From: Clostridia bacterium
GTDB lineage: Bacteria; Bacillota; Clostridia; Christensenellales; CAG-138
Direction: 5' to 3'
Length of the DNA: 32,232 nt
NCBI GenBank assembly: GCA_017538255.1
Contig: JAFYJD010000018.1
Location: 1-32,232 of the forward strand
Shown: one piece after another, positions 31,431-32,232 of the stretch
Numbering within the stretch: position 1 is the first letter of the stretch
Layout: each line of letters opens with the position of its first letter
Program-made: the position numbers and the translations under genes
The notes under the pieces: model-generated
What the model was told of the DNA's origin: nothing
Seen by the model: the letters and a program-made list of their open reading frames with translations, nothing else
The model's database searches: none

Positions 31431-32114
31431 ATGCTATTCACCGAAACACCGAAGCTGCGAGCTTTGGAAAGACTTATGACTACCGTTCCGAACTTTGAGC
31501 CGCGAGCAAGCGGCTTCGTTATCGTTCACTGCTTCGAGCCTCCGCCCGAGGTGTGTCCGCAAGGACGGCTTGCCTACTGCGGAGAAAGGACGAGCTGCAA
31601 GGTCTTGCGCTGTCCATTTCTTGTAAAGCTCATCATCACCGGCAAAGCGAGACGAGCAGATGTCTTGCGCGAGACCATGAGCAGGATACGCAGCGCCGCC
31701 TTCATTCGGCGGCTCAACAGTTTATTAAGAGAAAGTGAGGATGATCCAATGAGATTTAGAAACGAAAAGCACCGCCTTGCGTTCGAGGCGGCAATATCGA
31801 AGCTCGACCGTAAGAACAATGCACTTATGTCCGCTGTGTATCTTCTGACTGCGGACAGAGCCTTGTGGAATCAGACCGGACGGTATGTTGTCCGAAACGG
31901 CATCGCGTTTGAGAGTTTCAAGGGAAGCTCATGCACCCCGAACGGCTATACCCTGTTCTGCTGTGCGAAGGATCTGTATTCGGGAACCAAGCACCTGACC
32001 ATCGCCGACCTTGCGGATACGGAGCTTGTGCAGCCCGGCATCTTCGAGCTTGTTTGCAGCGCAATGGCGATAAGAAGGTTCGGGCTTGGGGCTATAGGAT
32101 ATAAGAAAGACTAA
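31431..32114 (+). CDS. Mobile-element-associated protein, DUF6075-like C-terminal half
   Basis: 227 residues from ATG 31431, after GAAAGGAG. The C-terminal half (about 107-227: MRFRNEKHRLAFEAAISKL, then YLLTADRALW, LYSGTKHLTIADLAD and ICS-like AMAIRRFGLGAIGY) resembles DUF6075 proteins, as far as I recall, which occur on clostridial integrative elements and phages. The N-terminal half (1-105) is unfamiliar; its cysteines (HCFEPPPEVC, AYCGERTSC, RCPF) suggest metal binding. An internal ATG at 31749 with GAGG upstream sits exactly at the junction, so this may be two genes elsewhere and a fusion here. No integrase or relaxase is in view. Confidence 0.6.
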   Translation: MLFTETPKLRALERLMTTVPNFEPRASGFVIVHCFEPPPEVCPQGRLAYCGERTSCKVLRCPFLVKLIITGKARRADVLRETMSRIRSAAFIRRLNSLLRESEDDPMRFRNEKHRLAFEAAISKLDRKNNALMSAVYLLTADRALWNQTGRYVVRNGIAFESFKGSSCTPNGYTLFCCAKDLYSGTKHLTIADLADTELVQPGIFELVCSAMAIRRFGLGAIGYKKD

Positions 32115-32185
32115 CTATTAAAAGTCAACCCTTATTTTAGTAGTTGTGTCGATAACGCTCTCCGATTACCGCCGCCATTGACAAA

Positions 32186-32201
32186 CAGCATTCAAATGCT
32201 G
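32186..32201 (+). other. Small hairpin after the element gene
   Basis: CAGCATT-CA-AATGCTG, seven perfect pairs, followed by seven A residues, so a terminator is not indicated for the plus strand. The final 118 bases contain no complete gene; an ATG at 32211 after AAAAGG could begin a gene cut by the window end. Confidence 0.35.
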
Positions 32202-32232
32202 AAAAAAAGGATGCGAGGGCGACGGGAGAACA

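Overview
The window looks like a chromosomal segment of an anaerobic, probably endospore-forming member of the Clostridia (Firmicutes), possibly an uncultured gut lineage. The signs are a SpoIIE-type phosphatase, a Noc-type ParB protein with a perfect Noc-binding palindrome, a Firmicute-style L10 leader, a flavodiiron protein, an EFR1-type flavodoxin/ferredoxin, strong AGGAGG ribosome-binding sites and near-consensus TTGACA-17-TATAAT promoters. Genus cannot be assigned from the sequence alone.

Layout. (1) 47-3468 (-): redox operon of an acyl-CoA dehydrogenase/ETF-alpha/rubredoxin fusion, a 56-codon small ORF, and a flavodiiron protein. It is divergent from a Crp/Fnr-type regulator at 3634-4302 (+). 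A palindrome in the shared promoter region sits where a Crp-type activator would bind. (2) 4374-5516 (-): YunG-like domain fused to an EFR1 flavodoxin/ferredoxin. (3) 5657-7171 (+): exported VanY/M15-type peptidase with a Thr-Pro linker. (4) 7366-10825 (-): envelope-stress-like operon resembling Bacillus ydjI-ydjG-ydjH (SPFH protein, zinc-ribbon membrane protein, TPM protein), without pspA. (5) 11068-12727 (-): ABC-2 exporter. (6) 12802-13635 (-): noc with its operator. (7) 13888-16654 (-): spoIIE followed by an orphan membrane-anchored solute-binding domain that may be made from a leaderless mRNA. (8) 16855-20901 (-): large secreted subtilase with an internal dockerin. (9) 21198-22446 (+): rplJ-rplL with a perfect promoter and an L10 leader. 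(10) 22772-28843 (-): a 2023-residue secreted protein with VWA, Big2 and Fn3 domains. (11) 28844-29463: about 600 bp without a gene. (12) 29464-30914 (-): two translationally coupled genes, a 139-residue protein with repeated V-Y-x-x-P motifs and a zinc ribbon, then a radical SAM/SPASM enzyme. (13) 31074-31156 (+): tRNA-Leu(GAG), then an inverted tRNA-3'-end-like fragment and a gene typical of mobile elements (31431-32114). The right edge is therefore probably the start of an integrated element.

Most interesting points: the coupled repeat-peptide/radical-SAM pair, a candidate RiPP system with multiple cores; the continuous electron path acyl-CoA > FAD > ETF-like FAD > rubredoxin > flavodiiron protein encoded by one operon; and a Noc gene whose own transcription start lies inside a Noc-binding site. 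All calls come from reading the sequence. No database search, structure prediction or folding calculation was run.
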